Source of the DNA: an uncultured Mesorhizobium sp.
GTDB taxonomy: Bacteria; Pseudomonadota; Alphaproteobacteria; Rhizobiales; Rhizobiaceae
Direction of reading: 5' to 3'
Length of the DNA: 13,335 nt
Assembly: GCA_950071955.1 (NCBI GenBank)
Contig: CATMOC010000039.1
Coordinates: 1-13,335 of the forward strand
Under the pieces are notes generated by a model. That model was not told the origin of the DNA and did not search any database. It saw only the letters and a list, made by a program, of their open reading frames with translations. A program made the translations under genes and the position numbers. Shown here in pieces: positions 1 to 7,019 of the stretch (position 1 is the stretch's first letter; each line of letters begins with the position of its first letter).

Positions 1-77
1 CTGTTGTCGAGCATATCGAAGAGGCGGTCGAAACCTACCGTGGCGCGGTAGAAGGGTGCGAAGTCGATAGTTCTCAT
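1..77 (-). CDS. Hsp20-family small heat-shock protein, N-terminus only (partial)
   Basis: Small heat-shock proteins bind unfolding proteins in the cytoplasm and hold them for refolding by DnaK and ClpB. Only the first 25 codons are in the window; the gene runs off the left edge. The start reads MRTIDFAPFYRATVGFDRLF, which closely matches the N-terminus of the rhizobial/enterobacterial IbpA class (aromatic FxPxYRxTVGFDRLFD). The start at 77 is chosen because an AAGGAGGA ribosome binding site at 85-92 sits at the right distance. An in-frame ATG at 83 is only two bases from GGAGG and is less likely. The alpha-crystallin domain lies outside the window, so the call rests on the N-terminus together with the heat-shock leader upstream. 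Confidence 0.85.
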   Translation of the reverse strand, partial: MRTIDFAPFYRATVGFDRLFDMLDN

Positions 78-163
78 AGCCATATCCTCCTTGAAGCAAC
101 ATGGGTACAAGGGCACCGGGCACTTGCGGTGCCTGTTCTGTCGAGCCTCCTTGGCCTCGACGG
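78..163 (-). promoter_or_regulatory. ROSE-type RNA thermometer in the hsp20 leader
   Basis: Read on the minus strand, the leader can fold into three hairpins. The first, at 161-140, has arms GTCGAG/CTCGAC. The second, at 133-112, has arms GGCACC/GGTGCC. The third, at 104-80, pairs TTGCT with the Shine-Dalgarno AGGAG across a 3-base TCA loop, closed by CCAT/ATGG. The UUGCU:AGGAG pairing with an internal G-G mismatch is the hallmark of ROSE (repression of heat-shock gene expression) elements, which melt at heat-shock temperature and free the ribosome binding site. The position, directly over the start of an hsp20 gene, fits. No folding energy was computed. Confidence 0.8.
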
Positions 164-169
164 AAATCG

Positions 170-198
170 ATTTGGGAACGGGAAAAATTCCGTTCAAG
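170..198 (-). promoter_or_regulatory. Sigma-32 (RpoH)-like promoter for hsp20
   Basis: On the minus strand CTTGAAC (198-192) is followed after 14 bases by TCCCAAAT (177-170), close to the RpoH consensus CTTGAAA-N(12-15)-CCCCATnT. A start site about 7 bases downstream (near 163) would place the first leader hairpin (161-140) right at the 5' end of the RNA. That gives an untranslated leader of about 85 bases, normal for a ROSE leader. Promoter and leader support each other. Confidence 0.65.
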
Positions 199-880
199 AT
201 GCCGCCCCAAAATTTTTCCTTGGCGCTGCCAGCGGTCCTGATCGGCGGGCAACCGGGGCGTGGCAACCTCTGATGCCACAGGCCGGTGGAACCGTCGGCA
301 TGGCGCTGCGCACGGCCGACAGTGACGGCGCCTACCATGGGCGCGTCGCACTATCAGCGACGTGCTGCCGCACAATACCTGGTACTGCCCTCCGGTCCTT
401 GTCGGAAGATTCGTAGGAGGGTCCGCCGCACTGGGTCATGGCCTTCCTGGCCCCGCGCTCCTTCATAGGCGGGAAAAAGATCTGTGCATGCTGGCTGCAC
501 CGGTCCAGGGATGAAGGTCGCCCGAAGTTTTGACCCGCCATGCGGTCACCCTGGTTCCACATGCCAAGCGAGACGATACCATCTCAGCCAAGCTACGACA
601 GGCATGACATTCACGTGCGTCACACGGCTTAGTCCGGTTGCTTCGGCGCTGATACTCAGCGGCTGGGGATGGCGAAGTTCAGTCCGAGATGTTCGCGGCC
701 ATCCCGCTTTCGATGCAGCAGGAAGCTCCGGCTCTCCCGGGTTCTGGCCGAAACGTTTGGCGGATCCCACGAGCTCACCTGCGTCTTCCGACGCGACCCA
801 CTGATCTCCGCAACGGGCAGCTTGACCAACGCCGGCCGACGATGGAGAAATTGGCCCTTGCAGGTCGCGGAGACGCATCG
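199..880. other. Stretch with no supportable gene
   Basis: Several open frames of 60-146 codons cross this region on both strands, but none has a recognisable motif, a convincing ribosome binding site or coherent hydrophobic/charged patterning. An upstream extension of the adenylate cyclase frame (from 689, or from an ATG at 842) lies here. It lacks a ribosome binding site and its first 50 residues look non-coding. No tRNA, repeat array or insertion-sequence end was recognised. The stretch may be decayed sequence plus the cyclase promoter, which I could not pinpoint. Confidence 0.4.
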
Positions 881-2113
881 ATGCGTTGGGTCCCGAACAT
901 CGCGTTCGGCACCAAGGGCTACCCGGAAAAGGTCGCTCGTCGGCTGCGCGCCATGAACATCGCGGCTTGGATTTGTGCAGCACAGGCGGGATATTTTGCG
1001 ATCCTGCGCATGCTCGATCCAGCGCCCGGGATGTTCACGCGCGGGCTGACGAACGCCGGCATCGCCGCCGCATTCGCCGCGCTGCCGTTGTTGCACCGGT
1101 TAAGCCCGCTGGCTGCCCCGTTGGTGTTTCTCGCATTTGCCTACTGGGCCATCTTCCGCTCTGCCTACCAGATCGGCACCGGTGGCGGCAGCGACATGTT
1201 CTATTTGACCGCGACGGCGCTCTTTGTGCTGCTGATCGGCACCGAGCATATCGTGCTTGCCGCCCTCGCCGGCGCTGTTGCGGCCGGCCTGCTCATCATG
1301 CTGCGCCTTGTCGCGCCCTACGACACGGGGCTGGTCTCGCCAGAAGTCCAGTTCTGGGGCAGTTTCGTCACAAGCGCGGTCATCAACACGGTACTGCTCT
1401 TCACGGTGATGGTCTATGTACTGCGGCAACTCGCGAGCGCCGAGGCGACAGCGGAGCGCGAGTTCCAGCGATCGGAATCGCTGCTTCTCTCCATCTTGCC
1501 GGCCCCAATCGCCGCTCGCCTCAAGGACAACGGCGTCGTCGCCGACCGATTCGACGACGCCTCGGTGCTGTTCGCCGATATGGCCGGCTTCACTACGCTC
1601 ACCGGCGACTTTTCGCCGGACGAGCTGGTCGCCTTCCTCAACCGAACCTATTCCGAATTCGACCTGCTGGTCGAACGACACGGTCTGGAGAAGATCAAGA
1701 CGACGGGCGACGCATATATGGTGGTCAGCGGCGTGCCAGCAGCGCGGGGCGACCATGCAGAGGCGCTGGCCGACTTCGCCCTGGCCATGCGAGACGCGGC
1801 GCAAAACCTGCGCGACCCCCTCGGACGTGCCGTGCCGATGCGTATCGGTATCGCCGGCGGCCCCGTCGTGGCCGGCGTCGTCGGCACGAAGAAGATCTTC
1901 TGCGACGTCTGGGGCGACGCGGTGAACCTCGCCGCGCGAATGGAAACGACCGGCGAAGCAGGCCGCATCCAAGTGCCGAAGGCGATGGCCGCGCGGCTCG
2001 ATCAGTACTTCCGCCTCGAGCCGCGGGGGGCGGTCGACATCAAGGGCAAGGGGCGGATGCTGACCTGGTTCCTGGTCGGCCGGCGCGACGTCAGGCAGGC
2101 TGGGCCGACTTAG
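881..2113 (+). CDS. Membrane-anchored class III adenylate cyclase
   Basis: Makes cyclic AMP from ATP; 410 aa from the chosen start. Residues 1-25 hold a YPEKVARRLR motif common at the start of rhizobial membrane cyclases. Residues 27-182 contain about five or six hydrophobic membrane segments, and residues 185-215 form a linker resembling the signalling helix (SESLLLSILPAPIAARL). The catalytic domain at about 225-400 has both metal aspartates (FADMAGFTTLT, D232; KTTGDAYM, D277), the adenine-selecting lysine (in KIKT) and aspartate (CDVWGD, D342), and the transition-state pair N349 and R353 (NLAAR). The specificity residues favour adenylate over guanylate cyclase. Start 881 has GGAG at 869-872, 8 bases upstream; ATG 842 is in frame but lacks such a site. 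The input signal for the membrane part is unknown. Confidence 0.92.
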   Translation: MRWVPNIAFGTKGYPEKVARRLRAMNIAAWICAAQAGYFAILRMLDPAPGMFTRGLTNAGIAAAFAALPLLHRLSPLAAPLVFLAFAYWAIFRSAYQIGTGGGSDMFYLTATALFVLLIGTEHIVLAALAGAVAAGLLIMLRLVAPYDTGLVSPEVQFWGSFVTSAVINTVLLFTVMVYVLRQLASAEATAEREFQRSESLLLSILPAPIAARLKDNGVVADRFDDASVLFADMAGFTTLTGDFSPDELVAFLNRTYSEFDLLVERHGLEKIKTTGDAYMVVSGVPAARGDHAEALADFALAMRDAAQNLRDPLGRAVPMRIGIAGGPVVAGVVGTKKIFCDVWGDAVNLAARMETTGEAGRIQVPKAMAARLDQYFRLEPRGAVDIKGKGRMLTWFLVGRRDVRQAGPT

Positions 2114-2182
2114 AGCTCGTTGCAGGAATTGCGCGGCGGACGCGACCGTTGGCAAGATCGAGGTGACAGAGCCGGAGCAGGA

Positions 2183-2341
2183 ATGAAGGACCGCAGCGGA
2201 GGGATGCATGATCGTAGGCAAGGAATGCACCACGGCGGAATGATGCACGGCGGCGCGGGAATGCGGATGATGCGAAATTCGCGAATTCTCCCATCCACAA
2301 GATCCCACCGAAGCAAAGTAGCCCTGGCTGGGCCCGAGTAG
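2183..2341 (+). CDS. Small Met/His-rich ORF, possibly the front of a truncated gene
   Basis: A 52-codon frame starting MKDRSGGMHDRRQGMHHGGM, with GGAG 5 bases upstream of the ATG. Residues 7-30 are strongly enriched in Met, His and Gly, the kind of composition seen in metal-binding or periplasmic Met/His-rich proteins. After the MRMM at about residue 30 the sequence changes character (RNSRILPSTRS) and ends at a TAG inside a short direct repeat. This looks like a gene front cut off near 2275-2290, close to where the integrated element appears to begin. No family is assigned; it may also be untranslated. Confidence 0.3.
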   Translation: MKDRSGGMHDRRQGMHHGGMMHGGAGMRMMRNSRILPSTRSHRSKVALAGPE

Positions 2342-2347
2342 CCCTGG
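2317..2347. repeat. Direct repeat AGTAGCCCTGG, two copies
   Basis: AGTAGCCCTGG occurs at 2317-2327 and again at 2337-2347, exactly 20 bases apart. It lies just left of the GGTAAC cluster, in the area where the left end of the integrated element is suspected. A degenerate third copy (GGGTAGCCC) is near 2393. Function unknown. Confidence 0.6.
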
Positions 2348-2367
2348 GTTGGTCCTCCGCCACCCCC

Positions 2368-2601
2368 GGTAACCTTGGTAACTTGGTAACTGGGGTAGCC
2401 CAACCTGTTGAGTTTGTTCATGTCGAGAAGGTTACCGACCATTGGAGCAGCGGTAACCTTGGTAACCTGTTCCCTGCTCCCGGTTACCGCACGGAGCCGA
2501 AGTTACCGGGGCAGATCATGGCGGTAACCTCCCTGCCACTCATCATCCACCTGATTTTCATGAGAATTTTCGCATGGGTTACCGCTGTTACCAAGGTTAC
2601 C
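2368..2601. repeat. Cluster of GGTAACC/GGTTACC motifs in both orientations
   Basis: Twelve GGTAAC or GTTACC motifs fall in 234 bases, starting at 2368, 2377, 2385, 2430, 2452, 2461, 2482, 2502, 2523, 2577, 2587 and 2595. Some are spaced 8-10 bases apart, others about 20. Inside the minus-strand ORF ending at 2503 the same unit is translated as Gly-Asn (GNLGNSGN), and in another phase it supplies the TAA stop of that ORF. The array continues about 135 bases past the stop, so coding alone does not explain it. It could be an iteron-like protein-binding array of the element or a decayed low-complexity coding tail. Confidence 0.7.
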
Positions 2602-3351
2602 GGGGATTGCCAGGACATAGAGACCGCGAGACTGGCGCCTTATCTCACCGGCGTTCGCCATCACGAACATCATCTTCTTGACGGAACCGGATGATTTGCC
2701 CAGAGCGGCGGCGACATCCGAGGGTGTCATCGGCCACAGACCGGTGCGCAGGACATCCAGGATGGCCCGGCGCTCTTCCGACCGCCGGACGTCGGAGGCG
2801 TCACCGACGATCGAGCCGTCGGCGGCCGTAGACATACTGATCACAATTCCGGGCTTGGCAGAACGCGGCCATGCGTCATCGTACTCGTGCAGCCTCGAAA
2901 GGACCTTGCGCGCGAACGGAACGCACCAGTCGATGACCACTCCGTGAGCCACCTCATTCCCGTCAGTTGTGAGTTTGACAGATAACCTCTTCATGCAGCT
3001 GCCTCTCCCGGCCGTGCCAGATTTTGTGTATCCCCAGAGGACACCAATGTAAGTACAGACCTCTCTCTCCTCCTCTCCCCTCCTGCATGCGGTAAGGCGA
3101 TACTGATAAGGATGGCGCCTGCTCGCTCGATCACCACATCGCTCCAGCAGGCGGAACTTCAGCAGTACCTCGATCGCGTCATAGATCTGGCGGCGTCCGA
3201 TCTTCAGGGCGCCCGATAGGATAAGGGCATTGGGAACGACCGCAAAACGGACATCCCCTTTGTGTCGGTGGTTGGATTCCAGAAGCAGACACAGCGACAA
3301 AGGGACGATGTGGCCTTCGGCCAACATGTAGTCGACGACCTGCCGCGACAC
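2503..3351 (-). CDS. Chimeric remnant of a replication-type protein (HTH plus C-terminal winged helix)
   Basis: An open frame of 282 codons with two recognisable pieces. Residues 1-90 look like a winged-helix segment (ALKIGRRQIYDAIEVLLKFRLLER). Residues 187-247 (DVRRSEERRAILDVL, MTPSDVAAALGKSSGSVKKM, GEIRRQSRGLYVL) resemble the C-terminal winged helix of RepA-like AAA ATPases of alphaproteobacterial elements, but the ATPase core with Walker motifs is absent. It ends in a Gly-Asn run. The same frame extends upstream of 3351 as EFGELWGADYSRFSVSRQ, meeting the primase fragment in a different frame near 3390. An internal ATG at 2994 with GAGAGG about 7 bases upstream could start a separate 163-aa product. 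I read this as the fused leftovers of a replication operon after deletions; whether it is expressed is unclear. Confidence 0.5.
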   Translation of the reverse strand: MSRQVVDYMLAEGHIVPLSLCLLLESNHRHKGDVRFAVVPNALILSGALKIGRRQIYDAIEVLLKFRLLERCGDRASRRHPYQYRLTACRRGEEEREVCTYIGVLWGYTKSGTAGRGSCMKRLSVKLTTDGNEVAHGVVIDWCVPFARKVLSRLHEYDDAWPRSAKPGIVISMSTAADGSIVGDASDVRRSEERRAILDVLRTGLWPMTPSDVAAALGKSSGSVKKMMFVMANAGEIRRQSRGLYVLAIPGNLGNSGNPCENSHENQVDDEWQGGYRHDLPR

Positions 3352-3818
3352 GGAGAAGCGCGAGTAGTCTGCGCCCCAGAGTTCACCGAATTCCTTCCTG
3401 TCTTGAAGTCGATGGCGATGTTTGGGAGGCGGACTGCCTTCGGCGGCTTGCCATCGATAAACTGATAGTAGAGATGAAAGCCTCTTTTCGTCCGCGTGCG
3501 GGCGCCGGATGCAGCGAAACGGTGCTCCACGTAAGCGCGCGCTTCGGGCGTGTCTGTGTCCACATCGATCACAAGAAGCCCATCCAGCCGGATGCCATAG
3601 GTCAGGCTGCCCCCCGCCGCCATCCGGTTCACGATCACCCCGAGCGGAAGCCGCTTTCTTCCCTTGAATTCCACGATCGGCTTCTTGCCGTTCGAACCAC
3701 CCAGAGGCAGTAGGGAAAAACCCGCCGAGAAGAGCTGGGTCATAAGCGTGGTGAGTTCCGCCGAAAGTCGCGGATGTGCAGCGTCGTCAGCGTGAGCATC
3801 TAGGTTCACATCGGCCAT
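3204..3818 (-). pseudogene. Bifunctional DNA primase/polymerase (prim-pol), broken after the catalytic motifs
   Basis: Prim-pol proteins of plasmids, phages and integrative elements lay down primers and copy DNA. From the ATG at 3818, residues 30-144 carry the archaeo-eukaryotic primase signature: LLPLGGSNGKKP, then LLVIDVDTD (metal aspartates, residues 84-88), then TKRGFHLYY (histidine motif, residues 110-118), then AIDFKTGRNS (residues 135-144). The usual following region with a PPS motif is missing. After about position 3387 this frame becomes implausible (QTTRASPCRGRSS) and ends at 3204, while a sensible reading continues in another frame as EFGELWGADYSRFS. A deletion plus frame change near 3387-3400 best explains this. 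The start lies 5 bases past the stop of the upstream HTH gene, suggesting coupled translation. GTG codons at 3830 and 3827 are alternative starts. Confidence 0.65.
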
Positions 3819-3823
3819 GGATC

Positions 3824-4051
3824 TCACCACCGGCCGATGATGGAGGAATGTGTCTCGGCGCGGCGGCGCCGCTCGAAGGCAAGTACATCTTCGGTCGAGT
3901 AGAGCACCTTGCCCCCAAGCCTAAAAAAGCAGGGACCGGTTTTAAAGCAGCGCCAGCGCTCCAGCGTCCTTGGGCTGAGCCGCCATCGGGCTGCCAGTTC
4001 CGTTTGATCGAGGAACGCGAATTTCGAAGCAGGTTCGTTGTTTCGATTCAT
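3824..4051 (-). CDS. Excisionase/AlpA-like helix-turn-helix DNA-binding protein
   Basis: 75 aa. Residues 13-62 match the MerR-like excisionase fold: FLDQTELAARWRLSPRTLERWR, then GPCFFRLGGKVLYSTEDVLAFE, the classic pattern of AlpA-type or excisionase HTH_17 proteins. Such proteins bind near attachment sites or promoters of integrated elements and control excision or replication genes. It is the first gene of the minus-strand arm, directly before the broken primase, and divergent from the recombinase operon. The start at 4051 gives the normal family length. The frame is open 26 codons further up to 4129, and a GTG at 4072 is possible; no start has a strong ribosome binding site. Confidence 0.75.
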   Translation of the reverse strand: MNRNNEPASKFAFLDQTELAARWRLSPRTLERWRCFKTGPCFFRLGGKVLYSTEDVLAFERRRRAETHSSIIGRW

Positions 4052-4199
4052 GGCAACAGTATAGAGGAACACTTTCCTTGTCGCTAGATTCGCGAGCAGT
4101 TTCCACCGCTTACACGCTGACTTACCCACACGTACGCACCGCTACCTGCCTCTTCGCGGTAGAGTGGAGTTGGAGGTGGCATTCGGTAAGCGTGTCGTC
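4052..4199. promoter_or_regulatory. Divergent control region between the two arms of the element
   Basis: The region separates the minus-strand HTH/primase arm from the plus-strand recombinase operon and should hold both promoters. CGCGAGCAGTT at 4091-4101 recurs as CGCGAACAGTT at 4211-4221, exactly 120 bases on, and GAACAGTT appears a third time at 4358-4365 before the DUF2924 gene. A CTACC/GGTAG inverted repeat lies at 4142-4162. ACACGCT followed by TTACC (from 4113) is mirrored by GGTAAGCGTGT near 4185. These are candidate operator sites for the HTH proteins at 3824 or 6180; no -10/-35 pair was clear. Confidence 0.4.
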
Positions 4200-4426
4200 A
4201 TGTACAACTCCGCGAACAGTTGGAAGTCCGGTCCGAACCCCCTCGCCCCGGATCGCCTTTCACCCGCGGAACGGCGCCACGAACTCTGCGCGATACTCGC
4301 CGCGGGTCTGGTTCGTCTCCGGGCGCGACAGTCAAGCGGTGTAGTTGCCGGTTCGGAGAACAGTTCGCTGGACTTCAGCCTCCGCCAGAGCGGTGGTCCG
4401 TTCGCAAACGACGAACGGAGAATGCT

Positions 4427-4430
<4 letters not shown>
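4200..4430 (+). CDS. Small conserved-looking protein opening the recombinase operon
   Basis: 76 aa, function unknown. The core APDRLSPAERRHELCAILAA followed by GLVRLRARQ (residues 16-44) is an amphipathic helical segment, and ENSSLDFSLRQSG (53-65) follows. This pattern (LSPAERRxELxxILAxGLxRLRxR, then SLDFxxxQSG) is one I recognise from small proteins preceding DUF2924 genes in other alphaproteobacteria. Its TGA overlaps the ATG of the DUF2924 gene as ATGA (4427-4430), the same junction seen at the next two borders, which strongly supports it being real. Start ATG 4200 is preferred; a GTG at 4164 would add 12 residues. Neither has a clear ribosome binding site. Confidence 0.7.
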
Positions 4431-4872
<442 letters not shown>

Positions 4873-4876
<4 letters not shown>

Positions 4877-6183
4877 CAGCCCCTGTTGTCCGAAAGCTCC
4901 GCTGCGCGGTCTACACCCGGAAATCCTCCGAGGAGGGGCTGGAACTGGAGTTCAATTCGCTCCACGCCCAGCGCGATGCCTGCGAAGCGTACATCGTCAG
5001 CCAGCGGTCCGAAGGCTGGGTGCTCGTCCGAGATCAGTATGACGACGGCGGCATCTCGGGCGGGACACTTGAGCGCCCTGCCCTGCAGCGGCTTCTTCAG
5101 GATATCGAGGAAGGGCTGGTCGACGTCGTGGTCGTCTACAAGATCGACCGCCTCTCCCGCTCGCTGATGGATTTTGCCAAGTTGGTCGATGTGTTCGACC
5201 GGAACAGCGTGACCTTCGTCTCGGTGACGCAATCGTTCAACACCACCACCTCCATGGGCAGGCTAACGTTGAACATCCTGCTGTCCTTCGCCCAGTTCGA
5301 GCGCGAAGTCACCGCCGAGCGCATCCGCGACAAGTTCCGGGCTTCACGCATGAAAGGCATGTGGATGGGCGGCTACCCGCCCTTCGGCTACAGGATTGAG
5401 AACCGAAAGCTGCTGGTCGAAGAGGATCACGCCGAACAGGTCCGCTGGATCTTCGGCCGGTTTCTGGAGATCGGTTCAGGTACGCAGTTGGCGCGAGAAG
5501 TTGCGGAGCGAAAAATCCGCACCTCGCGCGGAACGGTGATCGACAAGAAGTCGATCTACCGGATGCTCAACAACCGCACCTACATCGGAGAGGTCGTCCA
5601 CAAAGGCAACAGCTATCCCGGCGAGCACGATGCGATCATCGACCGCGATGTGTGGGACAAGGTGCATTCCATCCTGCGGGAGAGCCCCCGCAAGCGCGCC
5701 GCCCGTACGCGCGCCGATACCCCTGCCCTCCTCAAGGGGTTGCTGTTTGGCCCCGACGGCGCGGCGTTTTCTCCGACCCACACCCGCAAGGGCGGCAGGC
5801 TCTACCGCTACTACGTCAGCCAGACCGTGCTCAAGCACGGTGCCGGATCATGTTCGGTGGGCCGCATGCCGGCGGGCGAGATCGAGGCGGCAGTCATCGA
5901 CCAGCTCCGCGCCGTGTTCCGCCAGCCCGAGATCGTGGCCGGGACGTGGAAGGGTGCTCGCATCCATGCCGACGACATCACCGAGGCTGATGCCCGCGCC
6001 GCGCTGCACCAACTCGATCCGCTGTGGGAGGAACTCTTTCCTGCCGAGCAGGCGCGCATAGTGGCGCTGCTGGTTGAACGGGTCGACATCGGCACCGAGA
6101 GCCTGAATGTCCGGCTCCGCATCGACGGACTGACTGGTCTCGCGCGCGAGATGCGGGGCAGTGCCCTGGAGTGCGCCGCATGA
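4873..6183 (+). CDS. Large serine recombinase (resolvase/invertase family)
   Basis: 436 aa. It cuts and rejoins DNA through a 5'-phosphoserine link and is the likely integrase/excisionase of the element. The N-terminal resolvase domain (residues 9-155) has the nucleophile motif YTRKSSEEG (S18), then DQYDDGGISGGTLERPALQ, YKIDRLSRSLMDF (R93, R96) and LLSFAQFEREVTAERIRDK. The recombinase domain follows (about 160-280: GGYPPFGYRIENRKL, IYRMLNNRTYIGEVVHKG). The usual zinc-ribbon position (about 295-325: LLFGPDGAAFSPTHTRKGG, YRYYVSQ) lacks the cysteine pairs. Residues 370-425 form a helical tail. At 436 aa it is shorter than many large serine integrases. GGAGGA precedes the ATG by 4 bases. The attachment sites were not identified. 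Confidence 0.93.
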
Positions 6184-6617
6184 ACCACGGTACATCCTTG
6201 CCTGAGACCATCACGCTCCACGTCCCGTTCCGCATGGTGAAGCGTGGCGGTCGCAAGGAGATGCAGATGCCCGACGGCGCCACCCAGCCGCGCCGGACGG
6301 ATAACACATTAGTGAAGGTGCTTGCCCGCGCCTTCCGCTGGAAACGGATGCTCGAATCTGGGGAGTTCGCCACCATCGCCGACCTGGCGCGTCAGGAAGG
6401 GATCAGCCGCTCCTACGTCACCCGCCTGCTCGGCCTGACCCTGCTCTCGCCCAGAATTGTGGAAGCCATACTCGATGGCAAACGCCAGGGTGGAAGCATC
6501 GATTTCCTCGAACCTGTCTCACTCCTCTGGTCGGATCAGGAAGCAGAAGTGGACACGTGGAAGACCATTTCTGAGCAGGCAATCGTCCCCGAGAACGAGA
6601 ACTCCCCCGCGAGGTAG
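6180..6617 (+). CDS. Helix-turn-helix protein of the recombinase cassette
   Basis: 145 aa. Residues 63-84 (FATIADLARQEGISRSYVTRLL) form a clear helix-turn-helix of the ParB/KorB-like type, followed by LTLLSPRIVEAILDGK, a sequence I associate with the third gene of DUF2924/recombinase cassettes. The N-terminus (ITLHVPFRMVKRGGRKEM) is basic. The ATG overlaps the recombinase TGA as ATGA, so translation is probably coupled. In related proteins I expect the C-terminus to continue with a leucine/proline-rich EPF..EW tail. Here residues 105-120 (SIDFLEPVSLLWSDQ) keep its trace and then a divergent tail follows, so the last 25 residues may be non-native. Likely role: repressor or DNA-bridging partner of the recombinase (inferred). 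Confidence 0.8.
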   Translation: MNHGTSLPETITLHVPFRMVKRGGRKEMQMPDGATQPRRTDNTLVKVLARAFRWKRMLESGEFATIADLARQEGISRSYVTRLLGLTLLSPRIVEAILDGKRQGGSIDFLEPVSLLWSDQEAEVDTWKTISEQAIVPENENSPAR

Positions 6618-6741
6618 TCCGATAGCAGAACGTCGAGACTGCGCCTCCGTTCCGGACCTTCAGGTTGACTTGGTCGCTGCGTGGAAGCCGACATTGCTGC
6701 GGGATACGGATTGATTTGATTGCACCACGGGCAGATTCGAA

Positions 6742-6957
6742 TCGATGAGCAGGGGCGAGTGCAGCAGCCAGTACCGGTCGCCGCTCGAGCACATCGGATC
6801 CCTTGCCGGTTTCCACCTCGGTGAAGGCGTCGAGAATATCGCAGCCCTGTGCTGCGGCGAACTGCTGGACGGCGGCACGCTGCGACTCAAGGCCCAGTCC
6901 TGAGCGACCCTGCCGCTGGGTCGAGACACGGTAGTAGGCAATTGCGCGCTGCAACAT
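6742..6957 (-). pseudogene. N-terminal stub of a second, small serine recombinase
   Basis: 72 residues from an ATG at 6957 read as a clean resolvase N-terminus: RAIAYYRVSTQRQGRSGLGL (catalytic serine S12 in YRVST), ESQRAAVQQFAAAQGCDILD, then VETGKGSDVLERRPVLAAAL. After AHR near 6742 the frame stays open but the sequence loses all family character, and the motifs expected next (KLDRLSRD, the active-site arginines, the C-terminal helix-turn-helix) are absent. A full protein would be around 220-230 aa, so about two thirds is gone. It differs in subfamily from the intact recombinase at 4873 and may mark an older insertion or the right-hand break point of the element. Confidence 0.75.
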
Positions 6958-7019
6958 GGAATTGGCCCTGGGGTTCAGATGTCGCCGATCCTTGGCAGAC
7001 TTTCGGAGGGGCGGCACCC

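Noticed and set aside
332..562. 76-codon minus-strand frame in the left gene-poor stretch
   Set aside because: No motif or ribosome binding site, and the composition looks random.
689..880. Longer N-terminus for the adenylate cyclase (from 689 or 842)
   Set aside because: No ribosome binding site and no family-like sequence; GGAG 8 bases before 881 is better, though 842 cannot be excluded.
1100..2308. 402-codon minus-strand frame opposite the adenylate cyclase
   Set aside because: It is the high-GC antisense shadow of a gene with all catalytic motifs; its own translation is low in motif content and rich in Arg/His/Gln.
2368..2601. CRISPR array
   Set aside because: The GGTAAC units are only 6-7 bases, irregularly spaced and in both orientations, with no cas genes.
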